This document shows positions 1 to 8,073 of a DNA stretch of 64,000 nt, one piece after another. The stretch's first letter is position 1. Every line of letters starts with the position of its first letter. The translations under genes and the position numbers were made by a program. Source of the stretch: Vibrio proteolyticus NBRC 13287. Its GTDB lineage: Bacteria; Pseudomonadota; Gammaproteobacteria; Enterobacterales; Vibrionaceae. The DNA lies in contig NZ_BATJ01000015.1 in NCBI RefSeq assembly GCF_000467125.1, forward strand, positions 16,197 to 80,196, read 5' to 3'. The notes under the pieces were generated by a model. The model did no database searches and had not been told where the DNA came from. It saw only the letters and a list, made by a program, of their open reading frames with translations.

Positions 1-2
1 TC

Positions 3-2702
3 AGCCAGGCTGCTGTAGGTATTTGCCGGGTTGCCTTAGACGGCAGGTTCATCGAGGTTAACGACAAAATGTGTGACATTTTTGGTTACGGTGAACAAGA
101 ACTACTAGAAATGAAGCTCAGCCATGTCACTCATCCAGATGATCAGACAAGAAGCCAAGAGATGGTGTCTGCGCTTCTTGAAGGTCAACAACGCACCTTC
201 ACCATCGACAAGCGCTACATCAACAAGGCGAATGAAACTTTCTGGGCAACACTGTCCGTCTCAGTCGTGTTCGATGAGGACACGCGTCCAAAATATTTCA
301 TTTCTGTCATTGAGGACATATCTAACAGAAAAAGAATCGAAGAAGAGTTACGTTCGGCCAAAGCAGCAAGAGACGAACTGTTGAGAGGCATGCGTCTCGC
401 TTCAGATGCGGGCGGAATATGTAATTGGGTACTTAATACCCATACCGGCCATTTGAAGTGGGACGACAATATGTACGCCTTGTATGGCATCGAACACGGC
501 GTAGAGCTCAATTATGAACACTGGAAACAGGCGCTACATCCAAGTGATGCAGACAAAGCCACACACGCTTTTGAACACAGCCTGAACAGTAAAGATGTAT
601 TTAACGCAGAGTTCAGAATCATCAATCAATCGACAAACCAGACGAAGTGGATCAAAGCTGCGGGTGACGTTGTACTCGATAAGGAGTCAGGCTATGAGAT
701 GGTGTTTGGTATTAACCTGGACATTACCGACGAAAAAGATGCTCAGGCAGCTTTAGAGAAGGAAACTCTAGCGGCCAGACAGGCGAACGAAGCAAAATCA
801 CGCTTTCTGGCAACAATGAGCCATGAAATACGCACACCCATGAATGGCGTGGTTGGCATGGTTGATTTGCTAAGAGAAACTGAGCTGACTAACGATCAGA
901 GAAAAATGGTGAGCACCATACGTGACTCTTCCTTCTCATTACTGGAAATCATCAATGATATATTAGACTTTTCTAAAATCGAGTCGGGTCAGATGGAGCT
1001 CGATCTAACTGACGTCCATATTCTGCACCTAATTGAAAAAACAGCGGAAGCCCTATGGGTGAACGCCCATCAAAAACAGGTGGGGATTTACCTGTGTTTT
1101 GAAACAAACCTTCCCGAAAAGCTTAGCTTAGATCCTGTGAGAACCCGTCAGATTATCTTAAACCTGCTCGGCAATGCCATTAAGTTTACCAACAGCGAGC
1201 AGGAGATAGGATACGTAAAACTGATCATAAGTTATCGTGAACAGAATTTGATGGTGACCGTAGCCGACAATGGCGTGGGTATGAACTCCGAACAAGTCGC
1301 TCGTCTGTTCAAACCATTTACACAAGCTGACAGCTCGACAACGCGCAAATATGGAGGAACTGGCTTGGGCCTGAGCATTAGCAAGTCCTTCATAGAACTA
1401 ATGAACGGTACCATCAATGTGGTCAGCGAACCCAATAAAGGCAGTCAGTTTTCAGTGGCAATACCAATAGATTCAACCGGTTCTGGACTCTTGTTTGGTC
1501 AGTATGACTTATCACCATATTTTATTGTGTTGCGCATTGACGACCAATACCTTCAACAATCCATTGAGACCATACTCTCTCACTTCAACCCCCAGAGCAT
1601 TCATGTAACCTCAGACCAAACCAATGGCTTTCGCTTTTCATCGAAAACGATTGTGATTACTGATCAACACATTGATGTGTCCGGTAACGATGCCGTTCGC
1701 TACCTCGAATTGGATGACAGCCCGGCATCCGCCGATGGCTATGTGCGTCCAAACAAATTCGTTGTGGGAGTTCATCCACTAAAGCCCAGTGAACTGATGA
1801 CCGGACTTGCGGTCCTGTCTGGTAACAAAAGCCCCGATTTTGAATGGTCCGATAGTTTCTACCAAGATACCGAACCTCGTGAGCATCGAGAGCATCAGGA
1901 TGAGACCAGCAGTGCGGTGATTCTATGTGCCGAAGATCAACCGACCAATCAACTAGTTCTCGCTCAGCAGCTCAAAAAGTTGGGTTATAAATATGAAATG
2001 ACCGAAAACGGCAAAGAAGCGTTCGAACGGTGGATGGATGGAGAGTATTCATTGGTGCTGACCGACTGCCATATGCCTGAAATGGATGGTTTTGAGCTTA
2101 CATCCGAAGTCCGCCGAGTCGAAGCTGAGCTCGGTTTAGAACGTACCATCATTGTCGCGCTTACCGCCAATGCATTAGTGGGCGAAGCCGAGCATTGCTT
2201 AGAATCTGGAATGGATGACTATATAGCCAAACCCGTTGAGCTTTCTACGTTGAAGAAGGTGCTGTCACTGCGATTACGTGGAAAGGCATTGCGAGACAAG
2301 AAGAATATCAACGAGCACTCTTCAACGGATCAATTTAACGATCTTACTGTCGAAATCACTCATGATAGTAACCTCATTGACTACCAGTATCTCTCCAGCG
2401 TCATCGGCAGTGAAGATAAAGAAATGCAACGCGCTGTACTTTCAATGTTTTGGGATAGCGTTACCAATGACTTCGAAAAAATAAAAATCGCCGTTCAGAA
2501 AAATCGCCCCGAGGATATTAGGAGCTTAGCTCACGGAGCAAAGGGCTCTGCATCGTCTAGCGGGGTGTTAAAGCTAGGAGAGTTATTCCGAAATCTAGAA
2601 AACCAGCACAGTGACTCTAATTACACCAGCAAAAAAGTAGTAGAGATACAAGCCATGATGAAGCTTGTTGAAACTCAACTCAAAGCAGAAAAAATAATTT
2701 AA
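3..2702 (+). CDS. Hybrid sensor histidine kinase (PAS-PAS-HisKA-HATPase-REC-Hpt), 5' end outside window
   Basis: This is an inner-membrane or soluble sensor kinase running a His-Asp-His phosphorelay. The reading frame is open from base 3 and continues a PAS fold (VGICRVALDGRFIEVNDKM) before the first in-window ATG at 69, so the true start lies upstream. Residues counted from that ATG: end of PAS1 to about 90, PAS2 about 105-225, HisKA with SHEIRTPMNG (His252), HATPase with NLLGNAIKFT, DNGVGM and GGTGLGLSIS. A poorly conserved region (about 475-590) resembles a degenerate receiver. The true receiver has phosphoacceptor Asp666 in TDCHMPEMDG, and the C-terminal Hpt has His822 in SLAHGAKGSASS. 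The input signal is unknown. It lies 200 bp upstream of another receiver protein, which could be a phosphorelay partner; that link is inferred. Confidence 0.93.
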   Translation, partial: SQAAVGICRVALDGRFIEVNDKMCDIFGYGEQELLEMKLSHVTHPDDQTRSQEMVSALLEGQQRTFTIDKRYINKANETFWATLSVSVVFDEDTRPKYFISVIEDISNRKRIEEELRSAKAARDELLRGMRLASDAGGICNWVLNTHTGHLKWDDNMYALYGIEHGVELNYEHWKQALHPSDADKATHAFEHSLNSKDVFNAEFRIINQSTNQTKWIKAAGDVVLDKESGYEMVFGINLDITDEKDAQAALEKETLAARQANEAKSRFLATMSHEIRTPMNGVVGMVDLLRETELTNDQRKMVSTIRDSSFSLLEIINDILDFSKIESGQMELDLTDVHILHLIEKTAEALWVNAHQKQVGIYLCFETNLPEKLSLDPVRTRQIILNLLGNAIKFTNSEQEIGYVKLIISYREQNLMVTVADNGVGMNSEQVARLFKPFTQADSSTTRKYGGTGLGLSISKSFIELMNGTINVVSEPNKGSQFSVAIPIDSTGSGLLFGQYDLSPYFIVLRIDDQYLQQSIETILSHFNPQSIHVTSDQTNGFRFSSKTIVITDQHIDVSGNDAVRYLELDDSPASADGYVRPNKFVVGVHPLKPSELMTGLAVLSGNKSPDFEWSDSFYQDTEPREHREHQDETSSAVILCAEDQPTNQLVLAQQLKKLGYKYEMTENGKEAFERWMDGEYSLVLTDCHMPEMDGFELTSEVRRVEAELGLERTIIVALTANALVGEAEHCLESGMDDYIAKPVELSTLKKVLSLRLRGKALRDKKNINEHSSTDQFNDLTVEITHDSNLIDYQYLSSVIGSEDKEMQRAVLSMFWDSVTNDFEKIKIAVQKNRPEDIRSLAHGAKGSASSSGVLKLGELFRNLENQHSDSNYTSKKVVEIQAMMKLVETQLKAEKII

Positions 2703-2721
2703 CCTTCAACGGGAGAAAAAC

Positions 2722-2895
2722 GTGCTCAGTGAAAACTTCATCAAACAGCTACTATTTGAACAAGCCAATCGCTAAGCTCTTCATTATTTGCATAAGAAAT
2801 TAGACTTTGGCGCATGGATGAAGACGCGCAATAACGATAAAGACTGGGTTGTCCTAAAAATTGTAGTCGAAAAAATAAAGATAAAGAACGCATGA
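2722..2895 (+). pseudogene. Remnant of a GAF-domain protein, interrupted by a stop
   Basis: A GTG at 2722 sits a few bases after a GGGAG ribosome-binding sequence and opens a 17-codon frame ending in TAA at 2773. The same frame continues without the start and reads LHYLHKKLDFGAWMKTRNND then KDWVVLKI up to TGA at 2893. The second part matches, from memory, the N-terminal part of GAF domains that precede diguanylate cyclases (typical wording LGF-LWMVTR-EG-DWIVLQ). I read it as a decayed gene truncated after the first third of the GAF domain and carrying one nonsense codon. The stop lies directly before the next gene. It could instead be two short translated leaders, which I consider less likely. 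Confidence 0.5.
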
Positions 2896-2902
2896 GGGAA
2901 GC

Positions 2903-4048
2903 ATGGTGTTTGATAAAACAAGTGTATATATTTTCTATAACGACGCTGAGATGGTCGATATTATCATTCCTCTATTTGAGAACATGTTCAATGATATTTC
3001 AAAAATTAACACAAATTCAGAACACAGCAAATTTGCAGAAAAACTAACAGAAGATCATGTTAGTATTATCTACGTTTACGTTTTTGAACATGCAATAGAT
3101 GCCTATCAGCTTGCCTCACTTATTCGTGAACACCATGCGTTGAAATCCCATTCTAAAACTCCACATTTTGATATATTGCTATGCGACAAATCAAGCCGAC
3201 AAAAAGCCTATACTCTTTGTAGTGAAAATGAGTTTTATATATACGAAATCGTAAAACCAATATACGATGCAAACCGATTAAAATTGACAATCAAACGTTT
3301 AGCCGAGCATTTAATGGCCGATGTCCATTTACTAGAAGTAATTGGAGATAATGCCAGCCTACTCAATTCACTAAGTCAAAGTATTGATTCTATATCTCAG
3401 TGTAAAAACGATGTTGACCATATAATAGATGTAAAAAACCAGGAATTTAAAAGTCTTGTCTCACCTCTAGATAATTTATTAAAACACGTACCTACTTCAG
3501 AATGGGATAAATCCTTTACTAATATTATTAAATCTCTTCCTGAGCATATAAAAAGAGATGAATCGTTTAATTTCTCTTTAAAATCTTTTCGAGAAAACTT
3601 ACAAATATATAAGGAGAGTAGTTCAGATATACTACAAACCTTTTCTAGTATGCTCGACGAAATCAGACCAAAATTAAATAATAAGAAAAAAGTTATCGTC
3701 GTGGCGGAGGATCAACCTGTTATGCAGAAAATAATAATGACGATTTTGGAACCAAGAGGATTTAAGGTTGAGCTAGCCAGCAATGGCGTTGAAGCATTAA
3801 TAAAAGCAAAAGTAATGTTACCTAGCGTTATACTTTTAGATATAGACATGCCGATTATGGATGGACTCTCGACATTACAAGCCATCAAAAAATTAGACGT
3901 CATCAAAGACGTTCCGATTATTATGCTAACCAGTCATGCTGACAAAGAAGTAATTCAATCATGCATTCAGCATGGCGCTTCAGATTATGCTGTAAAACCC
4001 ACTACTGCTGACTTACTGTTAAAGAAAATTGCGAAAGCGATCAGCTAA
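2903..4048 (+). CDS. Response-regulator-like protein: degenerate receiver, coiled middle, C-terminal receiver
   Basis: 381 residues with no DNA-binding or enzymatic output domain. Residues 1-135 have the length and ending of a receiver (a KP dipeptide in YEIVKPIYDANRLK) but lack a clear phosphoacceptor Asp. Residues 140-260 are polar and probably helical. Residues 264-381 form a complete receiver: acidic pair in VVAEDQ, phosphoacceptor in LLDIDMPIMDG, Thr in MLTSHAD, Lys in AVKPTT. ATG 2903 follows GAGGGA. The gene is clearly more AT-rich than the upstream kinase, suggesting different ancestry. It probably receives phosphate from the neighbouring hybrid kinase and acts through protein contacts. 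The function is not otherwise known. Confidence 0.8.
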   Translation: MVFDKTSVYIFYNDAEMVDIIIPLFENMFNDISKINTNSEHSKFAEKLTEDHVSIIYVYVFEHAIDAYQLASLIREHHALKSHSKTPHFDILLCDKSSRQKAYTLCSENEFYIYEIVKPIYDANRLKLTIKRLAEHLMADVHLLEVIGDNASLLNSLSQSIDSISQCKNDVDHIIDVKNQEFKSLVSPLDNLLKHVPTSEWDKSFTNIIKSLPEHIKRDESFNFSLKSFRENLQIYKESSSDILQTFSSMLDEIRPKLNNKKKVIVVAEDQPVMQKIIMTILEPRGFKVELASNGVEALIKAKVMLPSVILLDIDMPIMDGLSTLQAIKKLDVIKDVPIIMLTSHADKEVIQSCIQHGASDYAVKPTTADLLLKKIAKAIS

Positions 4049-4130
4049 TTTGGACAATGTTAAAGCATGAACGGGGTAAGATATGAACTGCCAAACAGCA
4101 TAGTTATTGATTACTCAGTTTATGCCACGA

Positions 4131-4157
4131 TTAAAAAGCGCCCCAATCGGAGCGCTT
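4131..4157 (-). terminator. Rho-independent terminator of kbl-tdh
   Basis: Read on the minus strand, a GC-rich stem (AGCGCTCC / GGGGCGCT with one mismatch and a 4-nt loop) is followed by five T. It lies 16 bases after the tdh stop codon. Confidence 0.75.
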
Positions 4158-4172
4158 GTTTTATTTGGAGTG

Positions 4173-5204
4173 TTATTCCCAATCCAGGATAACTTTACCA
4201 GATTGGCCTGAACGCATAATGTCGAAGCCTTTTTGGAAATCATCAACTTTGTAATGGTGAGTGATGATTGGCGTCAGATCCAAACCAGATTGAATCAGGC
4301 TGGCCATCTTGTACCACGTCTCGAACATTTCTCTTCCGTAAATGCCCTTAATCACTAAGCCTTTGAAAATCACTTGATTCCAGTCGATGCCCATGTCCGA
4401 TGGCGGAATACCCAACAATGCAATGCGACCACCGTGATTCATGGTTTTCAGCATGGAGTTAAACGCAGACGGGTTCCCCGACATTTCCAGGCCAACATCA
4501 AAACCTTCCGTCATGCCAAGCTCTTCCATGACGTCTTCCAGTTTCTGTTCAGCAACGTTCACAGCACGGGTGACACCCATCTGACGAGCCAGATTTAAGC
4601 GGTATTCATTGACATCCGTGATCACCACGTGGCGCGCGCCGACATGCTTAGCGACTGCCGCCGCCATGATACCGATCGGACCCGCACCAGTAATCAACAC
4701 ATCTTCACCGACCAGATCAAAAGACAATGCCGTGTGAACTGCATTTCCAAACGGGTCAAAGATAGACGCCAGATCGTCAGAAATCTCATCTGGGATCTTA
4801 AATGCGTTGAACGCTGGGATCACCAGATACTCAGAGAACGCACCGGTGCGGTTCACACCAACGCCCACAGTGTTACGACACAGGTGGGTACGACCACCAC
4901 GACAGTTACGACAGTGTCCACAAGTGATGTGACCTTCGCCAGATACACGGTCGCCAATAGCAAAACCACGCACTTCTTGCCCGATACCGACGACTTCACC
5001 AACGTATTCGTGACCCACAACCATAGGTACCGGAATGGTGTTCTGTGACCATTCGTCCCAGTTGTAGATATGGACGTCGGTCCCACAAATAGCCGTTTTC
5101 TTAATCCGGATCAACAGATCATTGTGGCCAAGCTCAGGCATGTCCACTTCGTTCATCCAGATGCCTTCTTCAGGCTTTAGTTTTGACAGTGCTTTGATTT
5201 TCAT
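4173..5204 (-). CDS. tdh: L-threonine 3-dehydrogenase
   Basis: 343 residues, a zinc medium-chain dehydrogenase that oxidises L-threonine to 2-amino-3-ketobutyrate with NAD+ in the cytoplasm. Visible signatures: catalytic-zinc Cys40 in AICGTDVH and His65-Glu66 in GHEYVGE; structural-zinc cysteines 95, 98, 101 and 109; Rossmann GAGPIGIMAA. The length matches the E. coli enzyme (341). Its ATG overlaps the last base of the kbl stop codon (TAATG), so the pair is translationally coupled and the unstable product passes to the ligase that removes it. Confidence 0.98.
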   Translation of the reverse strand: MKIKALSKLKPEEGIWMNEVDMPELGHNDLLIRIKKTAICGTDVHIYNWDEWSQNTIPVPMVVGHEYVGEVVGIGQEVRGFAIGDRVSGEGHITCGHCRNCRGGRTHLCRNTVGVGVNRTGAFSEYLVIPAFNAFKIPDEISDDLASIFDPFGNAVHTALSFDLVGEDVLITGAGPIGIMAAAVAKHVGARHVVITDVNEYRLNLARQMGVTRAVNVAEQKLEDVMEELGMTEGFDVGLEMSGNPSAFNSMLKTMNHGGRIALLGIPPSDMGIDWNQVIFKGLVIKGIYGREMFETWYKMASLIQSGLDLTPIITHHYKVDDFQKGFDIMRSGQSGKVILDWE

Positions 5205-6400
5205 TACTTGATGATCTCCATGTCACGGCCAACTTCGATAAACGCATCGATGGCTTTATCCAGCTGTTCACGTGAATGCGCGGCAGACATCTGCGTGCGG
5301 ATGCGCGCCTGACCTTTTGGCACGACAGGGAAAGAGAAACCAATAACGTAGATGCCTTTCTCCAGAGCGCGTTCTGCAAACTCAGCGGCGACTTTCGCGT
5401 CACCCAGCATGATTGGAATGATGGCATGATCAGCACCAGCCAGCGTAAAACCTGCTTCCGACATACGAGTGCGGAAGTGCGTCGCGTTTTCCCACAAACG
5501 ATCGCGCAGATCGCCGCTCTCTTGCAACAAGTCCAGTACGCGAATTGATGCGCTGACAATCGCCGGTGCAACAGAGTTTGAGAACAAGTACGGGCGTGAG
5601 CGCTGACGCAGCCACTCAATCACTTCTTTCTTACCCGAAGTATAGCCGCCTGACGCGCCGCCCATGGCTTTACCCAAGGTGCCCGTAATGATGTCGATGC
5701 GATCCACCACATCATGATATTCATGGGTACCCGCGCCCGTTTTGCCCATAAAGCCTACGGCGTGTGAGTCATCGACCATAGTCAGTGCACCGTATTTCTC
5801 CGCCAGATCACAGATAGCCGGCAAGTTGGCAACCACGCCATCCATCGAAAACACACCATCGGTCACAATCAGGATATTGCGGGCACCGGCGTCTTTCGCC
5901 GCAATCAACTGCTCTTCAAGTTCAGTCATGTTGTTGTTGGAATAGCGGAAACGCATCGCTTTACACAGGCGCACACCGTCAATGATGGAGGCGTGGTTCA
6001 GCGCATCGGAGATGATCGCGTCTTCTTTATCCAGAATGGTTTCAAACAACCCGGCGTTTGCGTCAAAACAAGACGTATAAAGAATGGTGTCTTCTTTGCC
6101 CAAGAAGGTCGACAGCTTCTGCTCAAGCTCTTTGTGGATGTCTTGTGTACCACAGATAAAACGAACTGACGCCATGCCAAAACCATGCTCGTCCATGCCC
6201 GCTTTCCCCGCTTCAATCAGCGCAGGGTGGTTTGCAAGACCAAGGTAGTTGTTCGCACAGAAGTTCAGTACTTCCTCACCGCTGGCGATTTTGACTGCGG
6301 CTTGCTGCTGCGACGTGATAATACGTTCAGATTTGTACAGACCTTCAGCTTTCACTTCTTCGATCTGTTGTTGGATTTGTTGGTAAAATGCAGAAGACAT
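5204..6400 (-). CDS. kbl: 2-amino-3-ketobutyrate coenzyme A ligase
   Basis: 398 residues, a PLP-dependent alpha-oxoamine synthase family enzyme. It cleaves 2-amino-3-ketobutyrate with CoA into glycine and acetyl-CoA, completing threonine degradation with tdh. The PLP lysine lies in GTLGKAMGGASGG, and the family motif DDSHAVGF is present. I start at the ATG at 6400 (MSSAFYQQIQQQ), preceded by AAGGAA, because the upstream 26 codons are not conserved-looking and would remove the natural ribosome-binding site. It is first gene of the kbl-tdh operon. Confidence 0.97.
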   Translation of the reverse strand: MSSAFYQQIQQQIEEVKAEGLYKSERIITSQQQAAVKIASGEEVLNFCANNYLGLANHPALIEAGKAGMDEHGFGMASVRFICGTQDIHKELEQKLSTFLGKEDTILYTSCFDANAGLFETILDKEDAIISDALNHASIIDGVRLCKAMRFRYSNNNMTELEEQLIAAKDAGARNILIVTDGVFSMDGVVANLPAICDLAEKYGALTMVDDSHAVGFMGKTGAGTHEYHDVVDRIDIITGTLGKAMGGASGGYTSGKKEVIEWLRQRSRPYLFSNSVAPAIVSASIRVLDLLQESGDLRDRLWENATHFRTRMSEAGFTLAGADHAIIPIMLGDAKVAAEFAERALEKGIYVIGFSFPVVPKGQARIRTQMSAAHSREQLDKAIDAFIEVGRDMEIIK

Positions 6401-6430
6401 TTGCCATTCCTTCCTGGTTGTTCTGTTGAG

Positions 6431-6446
6431 TGTGATACCACTCAAT
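6431..6446 (-). promoter_or_regulatory. Weaker CRP-like site upstream of kbl
   Basis: TGTGA, six bases, then TCAAT: eight of ten conserved CRP positions. It is 31 bases upstream of the kbl start and 17 bases from the stronger site, so the two may act together. Confidence 0.35.
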
Positions 6447-6463
6447 CGTAGGGTCAGCCTTTG

Positions 6464-6479
6464 TGTGACAAGGGTCACA
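6464..6479 (-). promoter_or_regulatory. Consensus CRP binding site upstream of kbl
   Basis: TGTGACAAGGGTCACA matches the CRP consensus TGTGA-N6-TCACA at all ten conserved positions. It lies 64-79 bases upstream of the kbl start codon and more than 200 bases from the divergent LysR gene. Control of kbl-tdh is inferred from position. Confidence 0.65.
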
Positions 6480-6685
6480 GACCGTAATAACTCATTACCA
6501 TCTAGTGTAAGCCATGGGGTAGAAAACGATTATCCCTCGACATGGAAAAACATTAGTGAACTCAAGGCACAAATGAACTTTTTAACAGGAAATGGCGATG
6601 TCTCTCCCATCCGGGGGCGCTAAATCGAGCCCACCTTATTGGATTACATGTGGCGATTTATCAATTAAACTCAGTGCTCTAGAAT

Positions 6686-7645
6686 GTGAAGGCAGATACT
6701 GACCCTATGTTTAACCCGAAACTGGTTACCCTGTTACCCGACTTAGCCATGTTTATTCTGGTGGTGGATGAAGGCAGCTTTACCGGCGCTGCCAAAAAGC
6801 TCGATGTCACGCCTTCTGCGTTGAGTAAATTGATCACCCGGCTGGAAAAAGCACTCTCGGTTAAACTGTTTGAACGTACAACACGCAAACTCATCATCAC
6901 GCAGGCTGGTCAGAAGATTTACGACCAAGCGGTCATTATGCTCAATGCCGCGCAACAAGCGGTCGAGCTGTCGAGCGCTGACCACAGCGTGCCTTCTGGT
7001 TCACTGACCGTTGCAGCACCGGAAGCGTTTCTCAACTCCGTATTGCAGCCTTTCGTGATCCCGTTTTTGCAGCAATATCCGGAGATTGAGCTCAAGCTTA
7101 GGGTCGTTGACGGCCAGATCGACCTATTTCGCGACAATATTGATGTCGCGTTTAAACTCACGGATAAGCCAGATGAAAACCTGGTGCTGCGAGAAATCGG
7201 TAAGACTAACCTGGTCTTGTGTGCCAGCCCGAATTATCTCCAGCGACATGGCATGCCGTCTCATCCAACCGCTCTTGAGCAACATGATTGTCTCTATCTG
7301 GCGGAAACCGGACGCGATAACCTGTGGGATTTTCTCAAAGACGACGAGTTTCACACCGTTGCAGTACGCGGCCGCTACGCGGTAAATCACTCCCAGATGC
7401 GTCTGAATGGCGTCAAAAACGGACTCGGTATTGGTATTTTTCATGATTTTGTCATCGCCGGCGCCATCACCGCCGGCCAGGTCGTACCGGTGCTGCCCGA
7501 CTGGACAATCAAAAGCAATTACCACGGCGCGATTGCGATGCAGTATCCCCAGACCAAGTATATGCCCGCCCGGCTGCGGGTATTTATAGACTACGCGGTT
7601 CGCGAGCTGCGCGAAAAGCTGTCGGCTCCCTCAATTCAGGAGTGA
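6686..7645 (+). CDS. LysR-family transcriptional regulator
   Basis: 319 residues from a GTG at 6686; an ATG at 6707 (MFNPKLVTLLPD) is an equally plausible start, since neither has a strong ribosome-binding site. N-terminal winged helix-turn-helix (SFTGAAKKLDVTPSALSKLI, then LFERTTRKLIITQAG) and a C-terminal periplasmic-binding-protein-like effector domain, as usual for the family. The stop is 2 bases before the VOC gene, so the two are probably co-transcribed. It is divergent from kbl-tdh; control of that operon is possible but unsupported. Confidence 0.9.
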   Translation: MKADTDPMFNPKLVTLLPDLAMFILVVDEGSFTGAAKKLDVTPSALSKLITRLEKALSVKLFERTTRKLIITQAGQKIYDQAVIMLNAAQQAVELSSADHSVPSGSLTVAAPEAFLNSVLQPFVIPFLQQYPEIELKLRVVDGQIDLFRDNIDVAFKLTDKPDENLVLREIGKTNLVLCASPNYLQRHGMPSHPTALEQHDCLYLAETGRDNLWDFLKDDEFHTVAVRGRYAVNHSQMRLNGVKNGLGIGIFHDFVIAGAITAGQVVPVLPDWTIKSNYHGAIAMQYPQTKYMPARLRVFIDYAVRELREKLSAPSIQE

Positions 7646-7647
7646 TC

Positions 7648-8031
7648 ATGTTTTCCAGAATTCATCATGTTGCGATCATCTGTTCAGACTACGTGGCGTC
7701 TAAACATTTCTATACTGAAGTATTAGGCCTGAAGGTGGTGGCTGAAAACTACCGTCAAACCCGAGACTCGTACAAACTCGATCTGGCGCTGCCTGACGGA
7801 TCGCAAATAGAACTGTTTAGCTTTCCCGACGCCCCAAAGCGTCCCAGTTTTCCCGAAGCACAGGGGTTACGCCACCTGGCCTTTGAAGTTGAAGATATCG
7901 ACAACGTAGTGGCTTACCTGTGCGGTCAAGGCATCGAAGTTGAGCCCGTTCGCACCGATGAGTTTACAGGTAAGCGATACACATTTTTTCAGGATCCGGA
8001 CCAGCTTCCGCTGGAAATTTATCAGAGATGA
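7648..8031 (+). CDS. VOC-family (glyoxalase I-like) protein, YaeR type
   Basis: About 127 residues spanning two beta-alpha-beta-beta-beta units: HHVAIICSDYVASKHFYTEV at the start and LRHLAFEVEDID in the second half, ending in a Glu-containing strand QLPLEIYQ. The conserved His and Glu positions fit metal ligands of the vicinal-oxygen-chelate fold. The substrate is unknown; the closest family I recall is YaeR/GloA2. I choose ATG 7648, which follows CAGGAG; a GTG at 7642 overlapping the LysR stop is the alternative. Confidence 0.85.
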   Translation: MFSRIHHVAIICSDYVASKHFYTEVLGLKVVAENYRQTRDSYKLDLALPDGSQIELFSFPDAPKRPSFPEAQGLRHLAFEVEDIDNVVAYLCGQGIEVEPVRTDEFTGKRYTFFQDPDQLPLEIYQR

Positions 8032-8041
8032 CAAAGCCATG

Positions 8042-8066
8042 AAAAAGAGTCAGCCTGAACTGACTC
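8042..8066 (-). terminator. Terminator after the PepSY gene
   Basis: GAGTCAG/CTGACTC perfect 7-bp stem with a 6-nt loop. On the minus strand it is followed by five T, just beyond the stop codon of the PepSY gene. A short GTTT run on the other strand may also serve the convergent VOC gene. Confidence 0.7.
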
Positions 8067-8073
8067 GTTTAGT

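Noticed and set aside
4629..5048. 139-codon plus-strand frame opposite tdh
   Set aside because: Antisense shadow of a strongly conserved gene, with no ribosome-binding site or family resemblance.
5170..5619. 149-codon minus-strand frame within kbl
   Set aside because: Overlaps kbl in another frame; kbl is fully conserved across this stretch.
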